Below are positions 34,761 to 48,000 of a stretch of 64,000 nt of DNA, piece by piece (positions within the stretch are counted from its first letter, which is position 1; each line of letters starts with the position of its first letter). The DNA comes from Sphagnum compactum. Lineage: Eukaryota > Bryophyta > Sphagnopsida > Sphagnales. The position numbers and the translations under genes were made by a program. Location of the stretch: the NCBI GenBank assembly GCA_965153455.1, contig OZ234502.1:10075495-10139494 (forward strand), given 5' to 3'. The notes under the pieces were generated by a model, which was not told the origin of the DNA, made no database searches, and saw nothing but the letters and a program-made list of their open reading frames with translations.

Positions 34761-35053
34761 GAGAGAACATGATTCCTAGCTTTCTACTGTTGGAATCTAT
34801 TCTACGTACAACTTCATGTGTTTACTCTGATTCAATGCCTAAGTCACCATTTGAGGTGTGTAAATCTCTCATTTCTTACACCTTCCCTACCTCAAACGCT
34901 CTTCTTCAATTCGTCCGGACTTCTTTATAGTTTTTTTCTTTTGAGTTCCAAGAAATGTCGACATGATCATGCCTAGCTCCAATGTCCCTTTGGTGATGCT
35001 CCCTCGGTCGCTTTCTTCCAGCAATTTGCTGGAGAGATGTCTTTGGTGACTAC
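34761..35053 (+). repeat. ~295-bp direct repeat, copy B (partner 26476-26771)
   Basis: Near-identical to copy A from GAGAGAACATGATTCC to GTCTTTGGTGACTAC. It sits directly next to the Helitron 5'-like end at about 34749, and 540 bp before the V-ATPase fragment. Confidence 0.95.
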
Positions 35054-35589
35054 TAATAAGTTAGTACGTCTTTACTTATTTATTACTTCTATCTTTGAAT
35101 TGATGGGATCTATGGTTCTACTATTCTAAAATTCTATTTACTTCATTAGCGTTGGTTTTTCCTGTTTGTGCTTTGGGCAACTTTCGTCTTCTGCTTCAAC
35201 CTTGTTGACGTTGCGACTCTTCTTGGACCTGTTCGATGTTGTTGAGGTCTCTCATGGTAAGTTATTTCAGTTTTCTTCACCTTGTTATGAGTCAGGTTCG
35301 GATAACGACTATTTAGAATGTCCATCTGAAGAGATATCTGAGGCAGTTTCAGAGAAGACTCCTGCCACCGAGAAATGTTTTTTCTTTTTGGGGGAGGCGC
35401 CCCATAGAGGGGTTGGACGTTTCCTGACATGGGAGGTGGCCACGTAGTCGCTATTTCCAGGCCCTGGTAGAAGGGACAGGGAAGGCAGTAACGTCGATCT
35501 TCTTCTACCTCACCAACCGAAAAAAAAAGAAAAGAAGCGAGCGCGCACGCACGCGCACGCACGGAAGCGAATTACTAAACTTCGGTATC

Positions 35590-36224
35590 ATGCCTGCCAT
35601 TGATGGCCATCGCCTGTTCACTTTCGAGGACGACGAGCGCGAGAGCGAGTATGGCTATGTCCGTAAGGTGGGTATGCAATATGTCTTCTGCGCATGTGCG
35701 TTTGCAAGCTACAGTTTCTCTTCGGTTTCCAATACAAGATGGAAAATTGGTCATTAATCTGGAACAGTTGACAGTAATGGGTGTTGCGGAAATGTTGGCA
35801 TTCTTTGCTATTGTGCTCTAGATTTGTTTTGAAGACCAACAAATACAGTCGGATCGTAGATCTGGTTGTTGTCTGCTCTGTTTTTTTCGCTTATGGGTTT
35901 TCAAGGAGAGTTGGGTTTGCTTATTGGGTGAATGAGGAGTTGTGGGAAGGGCAGATCTGCGTTTGTTGTCACTGTAGGAACTGGGTGCCGGCAGGTTTGG
36001 CTCATTTTGTGTTTTGTTGTTTTAGAACTAATGGGTGTGTTGGGAACCTTGTATTTGGAACCCCATGGGACAACAACACTGTCATCCTTGCTGCAGGTGT
36101 CAGGACCAGTGGGTAGTGGCAGATGGAATGGGAGGAGCGACCATGTATGAGTTGGTGCGAGTAGGCCATGACAAGCTCATAGGTGAAATAATTCGGCTTG
36201 AGGGCGATTCTGCCACAATCCAAG
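35590..36224 (+). pseudogene. VHA-A (fragment): V-type ATPase catalytic subunit A, N-terminal two-exon fragment
   Basis: Exon 1 (35590-35667) encodes 26 residues, starting MPAIDGHRLFTFEDDERESE and ending GYVRK, matching the start of plant vacuolar ATPase subunit A. It ends at AAG|GTGGGT. Exon 2 (36097-36224) starts VSGP after a GCTGCAG acceptor and carries [20 protein letters not shown] and GDSATIQ, ending at G|GTACTG. In the protein family these are adjacent exons in phase. An extra G at about 36112-36115 (CCAGTGGGTAGTGG) puts exon 2 out of frame, and no later exon (nucleotide-binding core) was found in the next 3 kb. The parent enzyme hydrolyses ATP to pump protons into vacuole and endomembranes; this copy cannot. 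A CpG-rich leader precedes exon 1, so the promoter may have been copied too. Confidence 0.8.
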
Positions 36225-36500
36225 GTACTGGGAACAAATTAGTGTTTCCATTTCAGCTGCTGTGGATGCTATCCATTGTAGATTTGTATGTGAATTCAGT
36301 GAACTTCCTTTCCTTCTTGTTGATTGAGGGTTCCCTTGGACTGATTCAGCTCAAGGGCGATCCTGCCACGACCCAAGGTACTGGGAAGGAATAGGGTTTC
36401 TGTCTCTGCTGCTGTGGATGCTATCCATTGTGGATTTATACATGAATTGCAGTGAATTTCATTTCCTTCTTGTTGAGTGAGGGTTCCCTTGGACTGAGGA
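36191..36500 (+). repeat. 153-bp tandem duplication of the V-ATPase exon 2 end
   Basis: CAAGGTACTGGGAA occurs at 36221 and 36374. Both copies include the exon end (GGCGATTCTGCCACAATCCA and a variant), then CTGCTGTGGATGCTATCCATTGT and GAGGGTTCCCTTGGACTGA. Copies have diverged at roughly one base in ten. Confidence 0.9.
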
Positions 36501-39500
36501 AGGTAGGGCTCTGAAGGGACTACTGAAAATGGGCGAGATGTACCAAATGTGGGCTCTGAGAGGTACCTTGTTTAATTGCATTGCAGAGTTTACAGCTCTT
36601 TTTGCATCTCAAGGAAGATAAAGTACTGTTTGAAGTTTGAGAACCTTGTGACTCTTCCGCATGGTGGCCAACTCCAGTATAGGTTTCATCACAGTGCTTC
36701 ATTGCAAGAATCTCAGCGATGTGCTTTGTTTGGTTCGGTGAGAATTGACACTATAGTTACCTTAAAAGTATTTTTGGAAAGCACTTCCCTCTTTCATGGA
36801 CACAGGTTTCATTACTCAGGGCAATGAGTTCTCATATTACATGCTTATGTGCTCCAGCTTCATTTTGAACCAGTGAGTCCATCCCTGCCTGCTCATTGTT
36901 GATCTTTTTGGGTTGCCTCTTGGTTTTGTAACCTTTGACCTTTTGTTGTATGCTGCATTCAGGTTTTCCCATTTTGCAGAATGTGTATTGAAGTGATGCT
37001 GAAGAGTGACATTTTTCACTTAATCAAATTTCTGTATAGATATTGTTTTCAAGAAATGTTAGGAACAGGAGGGATTTGATTTCACTATGAAATATGGGTA
37101 CTTGATAAGCAGAACACAGGCACCATTGGAATGGATTGATAGCAATTGTAACTCCCTGACAGATGAAGATCAACTACATGCGGTTCAGTTCCCAGATCTT
37201 CATCTGGGGAGGTTAGTATCATCAGCCAAAATTCCAAAAAAGAGTCAACTACCATGTTCACCCAGATCAACCTTAACTGCAAGTACTGATGTCAGGAAAA
37301 AAAACATGTGTCCTTTCTATGCATCTACAGTGCAGTCTAGAGACAGAAGAGCAGCTACTGATGGAATGAATATGTTCCTGCATGTGTAAACAGATAAACA
37401 GCTCAAGATGTGAATGAAAGCATCAAGAAGCATCAAGCACACATCATATCCTCTCTCAAAGACCCTGATATTAGGTATATTTCCCTTGGTCCTGTCAATG
37501 AGGTGTTTGAAAGAACAGAAGAGGGCATGAAGCAGTCATGGAATTGGTGAAAACTGTTTGATTCCTTAGAATGGGAATTGCAAGAGATTGGGGATTTTTT
37601 CAAAATCAAAGACCTTCAAGCCACTATGCTTGCAGAAAAGTTTGAAAAGACCTTCCCAACCAGAGACAGTTAATATGAAATTGGCATTATCAAATGACAT
37701 GGCAGTCAGTTTGGTCTGTTCTTTGACAATATATCTTTCATTGGTTCTTTTCATTTGTTGATGGTAGAGCAGGGTTTTCCTTACAATCTAGCTCTCGTTC
37801 TATGTCTTTGGGAGATTGTTTGCTGCCAATATGTAGGAGAACTAGTTTATATAGGCCAGGGAGGTTTTCCTTTGGCAATAATGGAAATTACAATCCATCA
37901 GTGGTAAATGAGGTATTCCAAAGTCACCTGAAAGTACAAATTGCCAAAACCACGAAGCACACATGCCTCAATGTTTTGCATTTCAATGTTTCCATAGTGT
38001 TAAACTCTAGTGTTAGTGTGCTGCCTCTGAACTTTGTTTCAATTTCTGATGATGGATTGGATTCTAACTATGACATCCTTCCTAACTTGCTCACGTGGCT
38101 CAGGTTTCACCTAGGTACTTGAAGCAAGAATAATATATTTCTAAGCTTCATTCGGGAAAGTGGTTTGAATTCTGGGTGAACACAGACTTCTGCTCCTTGG
38201 ACCGCAATTCCAATCTGCCAGGCCACAGGCATCTGAGAGGTCCCAAACCTTGTCCAAGATAATGAAGGGCCAAGGGTGAAGCTGAGCAATTCCTATCTAC
38301 TTCTGTGGATGTTTTACGATCTCTGGATAAACTTCAAGGAAGCCATGTAATGGTGGCATTTGTGCCGATAAAACTCCTGCTAATTACAGTAGTAAACACA
38401 TTAGAAAAATTATGTTGACATGCCAATCATGGACTCTGCTTGTTGCATGGTCTCAGGCACTCTTCTTTGTCAGTGCAAGCATGAAGTCAGGCAGGGCAAT
38501 ACCTCTCAATAGTTTCATGGCTGGACTTCTCCATCCAATTTTCTCCTTGCAGGTCATAGTCCAACCACTGTTTCCTGATATAGTAACTGCAACTGATGGT
38601 GGAATGAAACATTGATTGTAGCAATGTGTTGCTGCTGTAACAGGTAATATCTTAGTGTATCAAATTGGGCTCTGGTGATGACAAGAAATACTATTACAGT
38701 ACAAGGACATAGGTCAGAATTTTGTACACCTATGGGATGTGGCAGATGTTAGTGACATGTTGCCTGCAATGGAGTTTATTTAATGGATCTCTTGACAGTG
38801 AAATATCATATGCATGAGTAATTCCTATCAGCTTGTTGTGAATGGCAAGTATGCAAAATGCGAGAGCATTGCAGATGCTTAGAAAATGTTTAGAGGTTTA
38901 CCCTAAGCTCCTCCACATGTAATGTAAATGCCATTGTAATTGTTAGGTGTGCTTAGTTGTAAGTTTCATGGGTTTCAAACTGTAAAATAATGAAATGTTA
39001 GATAATTTAATAGGGTCAAGGAATGTAAGAGTTCTAATGACTTATAAGACTTGAGTGAATTAAGATTCGTAGGCATGTCTCAATCCTAATAAATTTATTT
39101 GAGCATGATTATGAAACTGTAAAACAAGGCAATGCTATTGTCATACTTTAATATGCTCAAAGGCTTTAGAGTTTTAATCAAATAACAATTTGCTTGAATC
39201 AAGATTTTGATACATCCTTTGAAGGTATTAAATTATAATGAGCACATCATAAACTTATTTGAATGTTGGTACTCCACATGAATCCTTGTAATGTCAAACA
39301 ACTATTAATATTGACAGATTTGTCATAATGGCAAAACAAGATATTAGTCTTGTTCACTATAACAAAACCAACAGATGAAAATGAAATTCCAATAATCATA
39401 TGGATTAATAAAATGACAAAAACCTAAACTATTTGTTTTGAAAAACATTTGATTTGATATCTTATAAATAAGTTTTTGGTCAGCTGCCATAACATGCCCA

Positions 39501-39992
39501 CTGATGTTATCAGCTCCCAGCAGTGGCTGCAAGTGAATGTCATACATCAACTAACGTACTGAGTGTTTCTGGCTTAAGACTGGCAATAGCAAGCCAGTAA
39601 GAATCTATAAGTAACAGAATGATATACAACTGTGTTCACTCAAAGAATTAATGTTACATCAGTACCATGAAGAGTGTTACTGAAAAGATCCTCCCAACAT
39701 CCCTATAGCTGTAGATTGCTGCTATTTCTTCAACCAGCTAGACAGGTGACCCACCTCTACCCCTATACTTACATAAACCATGCCTCTGGTTGGCAGCATA
39801 TGTGCCTCCAAAAAAGTACAAGAAAAAGGGAGTGAGTGGTAAGATCCCATCTCAAATGTCCAACAGTGCTGTGGAAAGCATCAGATAAAAGAGCTGTGCA
39901 TGCACCACAGGTTTCCAAGGTTTTCCAGTAGAAAACCTGGATGTGCTGGAAAAACCCAAACCCTACAAAAGAGAGTACGCACCATGGTGTCC
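36501..39992. other. Intergenic, no gene recognised
   Basis: Short plus-strand open frames at 37087-37389 and 37802-38122 (100-106 codons) show no known motif. The right part (38900-39500) is AT-rich and stop-dense. Confidence 0.45.
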
Positions 39993-41702
39993 CTAGCCAG
40001 ACTTAAAAAGAAGCACTGCAATCTGACCTAGATAGAAGTAGATAAAATGCTTTGTTTCATGTGTCACATACGAACCTGCAATCAAGTCAACAATGGCTGT
40101 TCAGAAGAGTCCACAATAGAGTTCATTAGGTCTGAAGTCTGAACTAGGTTGAACACAAGAATTTGAAACATGACAGGATAGAATGTCTAGTTTGGTGGGT
40201 GTCCTTCACATGGAGAAACATTCAGATCATACTTTTGCAGGAGAAAAGCATGCAAGAATGAAACCTACCTTCACCTGAACTGACCTTAAGAACAAAATGT
40301 TTCAATTGACAAGTGTTCACCCTGAATTGTTACTCTCTTTCCCCAACTTTCCCTATCCCTGACCGGATCAAAAGTAGAGCCACATCCACTGATAAAGCAA
40401 TACTTTGGCATTCCCTTTAAACCCAATGCAAAATGTGGCCAATAAACCATGAGAGAAAGGGCCTCAAACATCAGTGTATCACAGGCCAGCTAGACCACTG
40501 GATGAGACTGATAGCATTTTTGTACAGTTCCAGCACAGTCTGCTAAAGAGGGAAAGCAACTATTACCAAAGTTCCGGCCAACAATGCAGTGCCATGCTGG
40601 GTTGTATTTCTTATCGAACTCCTTCTTGATGTAGGCCGCCATATCTTTCTCCACATTGTACTTATCCAGTGCCTTCACACACTCCAATTCCCACCTCTTC
40701 CTGCATCAGTTTCCAAAACGGCAGGGCAAGAGATCATCTAGGCAAAAGACATACTTTGCCCTTTCCTTCAATGGGGTGACTCACTACTGCACTATAAGAT
40801 CCAGCCACTTTGGTATGTAAAAACATGAATCTAGATGTTAGTCTAGGAGAGATTGTTGAAACCAATGATGGTGGGTAAAGAGGATATTACAGTCCACTTC
40901 ATCAGTTCTTGATAACAGTTTAGTGTCATCTTGGGCAACAATCACCAATGATTAGGTTGTGACTCACAACAAGGAATCCCTGAAATGAGGGTTACTGGAA
41001 AGTGGCACAAATGGACCACAATTTGAAGGAATATCTAACAAAATGGGTGTTTCTGTAGGGAGATGAAGATGTGTTTTCAAGACTCAACCATTCCAAAAAT
41101 AGGAAACATGTAACAGGACCATAAGGACTATGTTCCATCATACAGTCCTCCTTGCAGGTGTATGCAATGAAAATTGTTTTCACATGAAGACACACGGATT
41201 ACAGTACTGGGGATCCTGCATTTTAGGAGAACATGTAATCAAGTTGTTTCCAAATTGCTTGTGGCTGTCCAAGTTGCACTGGAACTGGCAAGGTCAAGCT
41301 CCAGAGTCCAAATACAAACTTGAGAGTATCTAGCTATGGTTGGCTCATGAGTAAGCCAAAAACCCCTGAGCATCAGGTACCGCATAATTCCATTACTAAA
41401 GACAGCTCTGCAATGAGGTAAAGCCCATGATGATATGGCCTTCTTTTACACTCACATTCTATCTTCAAAATCCCTTGTTGTTCACAATGGAGCAGGATTT
41501 CTTATGGATCACAAAGCTATTGCAAGCAGAACTCATTTGCACAAGTTTCAACAGAAGAAAGGTGACTCTATACAAGTACACATACCACAGTTGCACATTC
41601 AACAGCATCTTGCTGCATGTCTTCAGTCATGTCAGCATTCTTAATGATGGCCTTCCTCTCCTGCAAGATGCCAGACTTCTTCACAATCTTCTTCTCTGCC
41701 AT
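39993..41702 (-). CDS. Dynein light chain, LC8 type (101 aa, three exons)
   Basis: Exons on the minus strand are 41702-41586, 40672-40567 and 40075-39993 (306 bp, 101 residues plus stop). Donors are GTATGT and GTAATA; acceptors are GTGAAG and TTGCAG; phases are 0 and 1. Exon 1 opens [18 protein letters not shown] and ends in [12 protein letters not shown]. Exon 2 has [19 protein letters not shown] then [12 protein letters not shown]. Exon 3 has [19 protein letters not shown] and VLLFKSG, then TAG. This is the full LC8/DYNLL fold: two helices and the b-strands that form the homodimeric peptide-binding groove. LC8 is a dimerisation hub in cytoplasmic and axonemal dynein and other complexes. The short basic N-terminal extension is the only departure from the usual ~90 residues. 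No disablement is seen. The ATG sits in an AACAGCAATGGC context. Confidence 0.92.
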
Positions 41703-42836
41703 TGCTGTTACTAACTCACTCCACCTCTAACTGTTGGAGTTTAGAGGTCACAAATATGCACAATGAAAAGGAGAGGGAGAAGAGATCCGGAGGAGCAGCA
41801 CATCCAGAACGCAATCACAAAGCTAGTCTTCATTCTTTGTTGTTGCAACCAAAGCAAACGCTGTCTGTCTGCGGAGGTACTGTGTCTGCGCAGTGCGGGC
41901 ATGGGGGGGAACCCGAGAACAACAACAGCTCGATTGTTGTGCTTCTTTTTTTTTATAATTATTTTAATTTGATAATTTTTAAAGAAATTTTTTCAATCTT
42001 TTAAATTTATGTTTTGGTTTGGATGCTACTGTTTTTTGTGCTCAGTAATATCAGCGAATTTTTTTTCGACAAAAAATTTGGGGAAATTGGAAAAAATTTC
42101 GTTTTTCAAATGTAAACTAGACTAATTTTTCTACTTTTTGGGGGGAAAAAAAAGGAAAATTTTTATATCTCAAAATTCCAAAAAACCCTGCTCAGTATGT
42201 ATCAGTTTTTTTTTTTTTTTTTTTTTTTTCTTTCCCAATTTTTTGATGCTGTTCAAGTGTCGATATCCATATGAGTTTTTAGCCAAATTTGGCAATATTC
42301 AAAATATGACAGTAGAAAAATCTTAAGCACGCATTCATGTTGTAGGCAATTGTGATAATTTGTGACAAATCATAAAACTGGATCTTCCAAAATTTGGTTA
42401 CACAGATTATCATACTACGTACGTACAGGGGTAAGACTTCAGCACATGTCGATCGAATAAATTCATTAATTTTTGAAGATTCCATTTCAAAAAATAAAAC
42501 ATTTTTCAAAAAGATTTTGCAGTTTCCTTTACAAAAGAATTAAAAAATAAAATTAGGGAGAAAAGTAATTTTTGAAAAATAGTATAATTTGCTAACCAAG
42601 GTACTACAGTATTTTAAAAATTGGATAGTTTAAGTTGAGAGACAAGCTTGGCCAAACAATCAGAAGCCGACACTTCATTTACTTATGGAGCCTTATGGAG
42701 ACCACAGTTTCATAGTGCCAATGTACAAGGCCAAACCCATTTGTTACAATAACTTATTTGAAGACTGTAGTACTTCATCCAAAGTAAAGTGTACATGCAA
42801 TTTCATGGGTGCCTTTGGGTCTGCTCTAAAAGGGCA

Positions 42837-42876
<40 letters not shown>

Positions 42877-45000
42877 CTTCCTCTTCTTTATTTGCACATG
42901 GTGAAGGTGGCCCATGCTCCACATGAGTGGAACTAATAAGTGCTTTGAGCATGTGCCTGACCTTACACATACTTATTCAATACAGTACTTTGTGAGAAGA
43001 TTTCTGTTCATGCTTTTTACTATTGGCTCTCATGACTTGACTACAATAGATACTAAATTTCAGCCTTCTTTCTACTCAGAAAATTTAGCCAAAAAGAATT
43101 TTTTTTAATTTAAAACTCCCAAATGAAGTGATTTTGGAGGGATTCAATTGTCAAAAGAGAGAATCATATGTAAAAATCGTCATATGTTTGCAGTTGGTTT
43201 TCAGTGTGTAGCCATAATTATAGAAGGTTGATTAAAGATCTGTGCTCCATATCTGATTTATGGCTAGATTTGGCTAAAATCTTCCAAGTGATGATTGTCA
43301 TTTTTTTACATCTTCCTATGGCTGATCACCACTTAGGCTACATCAAAAATTTCCTTCAAAAAACAATGATGCTAATAAGCTTGTTTTCTTGAAAATGGGG
43401 AGAAAATTTAGTGAGTATACTCAAGGGTATACTCAAAAGTGAGGTTTGTTAGCAGTTTACGAGATGATGTAAATCTCATATGAAAATGTTATAACCAATG
43501 TTGGTCTGGTATGGACTTTTGAACATACCAGCCTGGTCAAGGTATTGGGTATTTCTGAATCTTTTAAAACCAGCCTGCTCATCGTATTGTGTACTTAAGA
43601 AACTTTCAAACCAGTCTAATCCTTGTATTGGGTCCATGACTCGTTTTTGGTTGGTGTGGGGCAAGCATATATTTTGTGTTGGCACTGGTATAAAATTGGT
43701 ACATAACTGGTTTTTGGGGCGATGCACTTCATTGGGTGGATGTATGCTGGTTAGAACCCATAACTCATCTGCACTATTTCCAATCACACAAGGATTGGCT
43801 GAGTGCCATAACTCACATCTACTACATCCAATTACAGGGTACAAATCTCATGAAAAATGGCTTTCAAAAAACCAGTTATTTCCCCTAACCAACTCAAGGC
43901 CACTAGTTGCTGTACATAATCTTGCCACTCCCACACCAAAACGTTGTATTCGGTAACCTGCAGCCTCTCGCAGGTTCACCTAATCCAAGGTTGGTATCAC
44001 CTCAAGTCCCAGAGTACAAGGATGGTATTGCCTTGATTCATACTAGCCTAGTGGTGTCCTTGCTACCAGTGTTGATACCAGGAATAGTAATCAGCACTCA
44101 TACAGACCTACACAGCAACCATAATGCCCACAACCCATTTACTCTCCCACTTTTGGGAACCACATTCTGATTTCTTACATACCCTTGCAGTGATCAAGTA
44201 TCCAATGTCCATGTGTGTCTGCTGAGGTCATGTTGAGACCATTTGGAAATAAATGCTGAAAGCAAGTGGTGCTTACTCAATGATGAGGCAAGGAGTTTGA
44301 GTGCTCAAAAGTTTTGCAACTTGCAGCTGAGGAGAAATAGTTGTTTCAAATGGAAGTCTTCAGATTTTTGCTGGAGTTTTATGTACACTAGAAAGCAACT
44401 TGAACCCTGAAAGTAATGATTGTTTCACTGCAAATCTGCAGATTTTTTCTTAAGTTATTTATAGACTAGATAGCAGGCCTCTCATGTGATCATCTGGTTG
44501 CAACTCCTTCTTCCAGCTAGTCAAGAATTAGTGCTGCCATGGTAATCTCATAGAGGAGCATGGTAGAAATGTTTGGGATCTATGTGTATAAAAGCCATGT
44601 GCTATTGGTGTAGTGTTTTGAGGTGGGCAGATCTCCATGTACAAGGTGTGTACAAAGTACAAACCAATGTTGGGTAGTTATTAGAAAGGGCACCAAATAA
44701 CCAGCAGTTCTCCCGTTGGTTGTTTTATGTTATTCATGGCTCTCAAAAAATCAATTTCTGATATAAAACTGTGGTTCTCAAAACAAATCTAAGAACTGGT
44801 TCTGATATATAACGGAGGTTCTCAAAAAATGTAAGAATTGGTCAGATAACCTTCTATAAAACTGTCAGTTCTTGCTGGTCAAATCATAAAAACACGAGTT
44901 CTTTGAGGGTTTTTGAAAAAACCTGAATTCGAGGTTCTTCAATTTCAAAATTTTCAAAAAACCCAGAACCAGAGGTTATTAAAAAAAAATTCAAATAACT
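41703..45000. other. Intergenic, no gene recognised; microsatellites and degenerate repeats
   Basis: From 41940 the DNA is very AT-rich with long A and T runs (T run at about 42205-42229). A (CT)n run lies at 42839-42871. From 43500 to 44100 a degenerate sequence rich in TACCAG/CTGGTA words begins; it recurs at 45950-46150, 46790-46850 and 50240-50460 and may be an old dispersed element. Around 44700-44990 the words GTTCTCAAAA and AAGAACTGG recur imperfectly. Confidence 0.5.
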
Positions 45001-48000
45001 GACAGACACTGGTACAAACAAGATCAACCTGACTCGGAATTTTCAAGTACCCTCCAGTTTTAGGTTACTCACACATTCATCTTTGACTCTTTTGGACCGC
45101 ATGCTGTGATTCTTACTTTGGTTTCCATGTCAGAGATGTTGGACATCCAAAGTTCACACTTGGGTCTACCAGTACAACACACTACCTACAGATGTTTGCA
45201 TGATACAACATACACAAACCAAGTACCTATTTGTAACAGCCTGAGAGTCAATTATCAAGAAAAATGTGGAGCATATTCTCACAGAAAGAACTCAAACCAT
45301 AAATTATAGAGCTTTATGATGCTTTAGGTACTTAGACGCTCATTCCTGCTATCTATATATTGTCTTTTTCTTGCATTATCTTGCATCATAGTGCATGTGA
45401 CCCAGCAATCAAAATTGTGATTTCTGTCATCATCATTAGAGCATGCAGGGCTATACAGATCATCAAGACTTGAAAGAGCCACACTGAGAAAATTCCTCTG
45501 ATGCACGACCAAGTATGCACCAGTGCACCATCCATCAGAAACCCGTTATGACTCAGTTGTGGATGAACCACAACTGACCCCTCCTACTTCTAAGCAAGAG
45601 GGGTGATTGCAAATCACCTCTTGCTTACAAGAGCTACACTCTTATAAGCAAAGAGTCAAATCTTTGCGGTATCTTTGCAGTATCCTGTCTGTGATCCAAG
45701 CTTCTGTAGCAAGTGACTTCTATAGAATACAAAATCAAGGGCACAGAAAACAAAAAAATTATTGCTAATAAGAAATTATTGCTCTCTAGTGTGGTTGGCA
45801 AAAATGCAGGCAGTCTAAGTACTTGGTACATAATTGCTGAACTGAATGCCATTGCTGTGGTGGGAGTACTATGATCAGGATTGTCCCTTTGTCTCTTGTG
45901 TTGTTTCAAAGTAACTAGGCTAGTTGGTGGGACAAAAGGGGTCAGTGCACTCCAGTGTTGGTCTGGTGTATAGGCCTATCAACACCCCTAGCAAGGACCC
46001 TACCATTCTGGTCTGCCTCAGACCTGAGGCAGTACCAGCAATACCAGCCCTTTATCTGTACCAGCCTGGTGGGGATCTGAGGCAATACCAATCTTGTACC
46101 AGTTTCATATCAATTTGAATACCAGGTATATAATGTATACCTCCCTCATACCAGCCAAAAAATCAGTCTTGGACCCACTACGGTAGAAACGCACATCGTC
46201 AAACACCCATGGATAAGTGAACACCTAGACAGTCACAAAATGCCTCAATTGTTCATTGATGTCTTAAAATCGAGCAAGAAGTGGTTCTTAAAACTTGTGG
46301 TTGAGGTTTTAAAACCTTCCATTGAGGAAGTCGTTTTTATGTTTAATAATGGGTAATCACTTCTCATAGTAAAACAACATTGATTGTTAAGCATCTTCAC
46401 CAGTTGTTTGGCCATTTTTATGGCTTATCAAAATTAAAAACTTCTAAAGGGTCAAAACTAGAAAACTTTCTCTCGAGAGAATTGTTTGGAATAAAGTCTC
46501 CAATGTTTGATAATAGGACGGATATGGTTTGTGTATGAAGTTTGGCATGTTTAGTTATAGAATGCACTTTAGTTGCAAATGGAAGCATAAGTGTTCACAA
46601 GAAGCTGGATTTTTGTTTTGAACCTCCTATTTTGAGAGATTTTATTTTCCTCGTTTCAAACCCAAATGGAGGTTTGTGAACAACTATAGAGGCACCATGT
46701 GAAAGGCCATCTAAAGTCTTTGAATATTCAGGGTTGAAAACGATGAGAGTGTTAGTACACACTCTCAAAGAGCTTAAGTGTTTGCTTGTCGACCTATCTA
46801 CCGTACCAGGAACATGCTGGTATGTTCAAAAGTCATACCAAACCAACATCAATGATGTCTTGCATGCAATGCTCGTTTTCTTTTATTGACAAATTTTTAC
46901 ATCCTGGTGACAAAATACGTGGAGGTGCAAATTGATATAAAGGACTTTTTATTTTGGGAAAAAATGATCTCAAGTCACCAAATTATGATGAATTGATTTC
47001 TGAAGTTGCCATATTTAGACCATAAGTTCCAACATGTTGCCAAAATACAAGAAGAATCCTAAACTCAGAATTCTGTAACTAAATTTAATGTTCGTTTATC
47101 ACTTTTTTAAAATCTAATTGTTGAAGATAATTTACAAGATTATGGAAACATGATGACTGATGTGCATTTTGATAATTCATTAGTTCATAAATTTATAGAA
47201 TTAAAAAAAGGGAGGTCTGTCTGTGCTGTCCAAACCTACCTCTTCCACACGTACCTACCTCGCTCCTTTTTACTACCCACCTACATGGCAAATTAAGACA
47301 TGCCTTTTCATGTCCATGTTACATGCATTAAAATAATCTAATCACCTTCCTCTTCCAATCCTATCTACTTAAACCACTTTCCTCTAAGCATCTACATGGA
47401 CATGAAAAGGCACAATAATGATGAATTTTTGAGAACCATATGAAAACATAAGACAAAAAAAAAGAGGGGGTAAAGGGCATTAGGCTCACATACAAAATTA
47501 CATCAGTTTTAAAATTTAAAAAAAACTTATGGCATTTGTTTAACAATCAAGAAAATGACAATAATCTCCCACCGAAGTGAAATTCTTACTCAACTAGTTT
47601 CAGTCATGAAACTAAATTTTTTCATAAGCATTGACATCTATATCATTGTTACATTTTCAAAAGCATATTGTTTATCTTGCATACATAGTTATGCATATTG
47701 TTTTAACTTGCATATATAGTTGCACATATGGTGGAAACCATCGATTAAAAAGCAATGTAATTGAATTTTTCATATTTTTTTCAAGGTGTTGATTTGAAAG
47801 ATTTTTGGCATAACTTGCCAAATCAAAAGAATGCACTTTTTCAATCAATAACTTTCTCATTGGTGTTCTATTGAACATAAAAATATTAAAACGCTCATAT
47901 AGGATTTGTTTGCATTATCACATAGAATATTATTTTTGAGTATAAATAAAATATTAACAACAATCTATAGATTGTCTATGCATTCTATTTCATGTTGCAA

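Noticed and set aside
40675-40720. Upstream extension of LC8 exon 2 as MQEEVG-like coding sequence
   Set aside because: It needs a frameshift to join; the true exon 1 at 41702-41586 splices cleanly to 40672.
43960-44000. tRNA-like GCAGGTTCACCTAATCC segment
   Set aside because: No cloverleaf arms or anticodon stem around it. No convincing tRNA or rRNA gene was found anywhere in the window.
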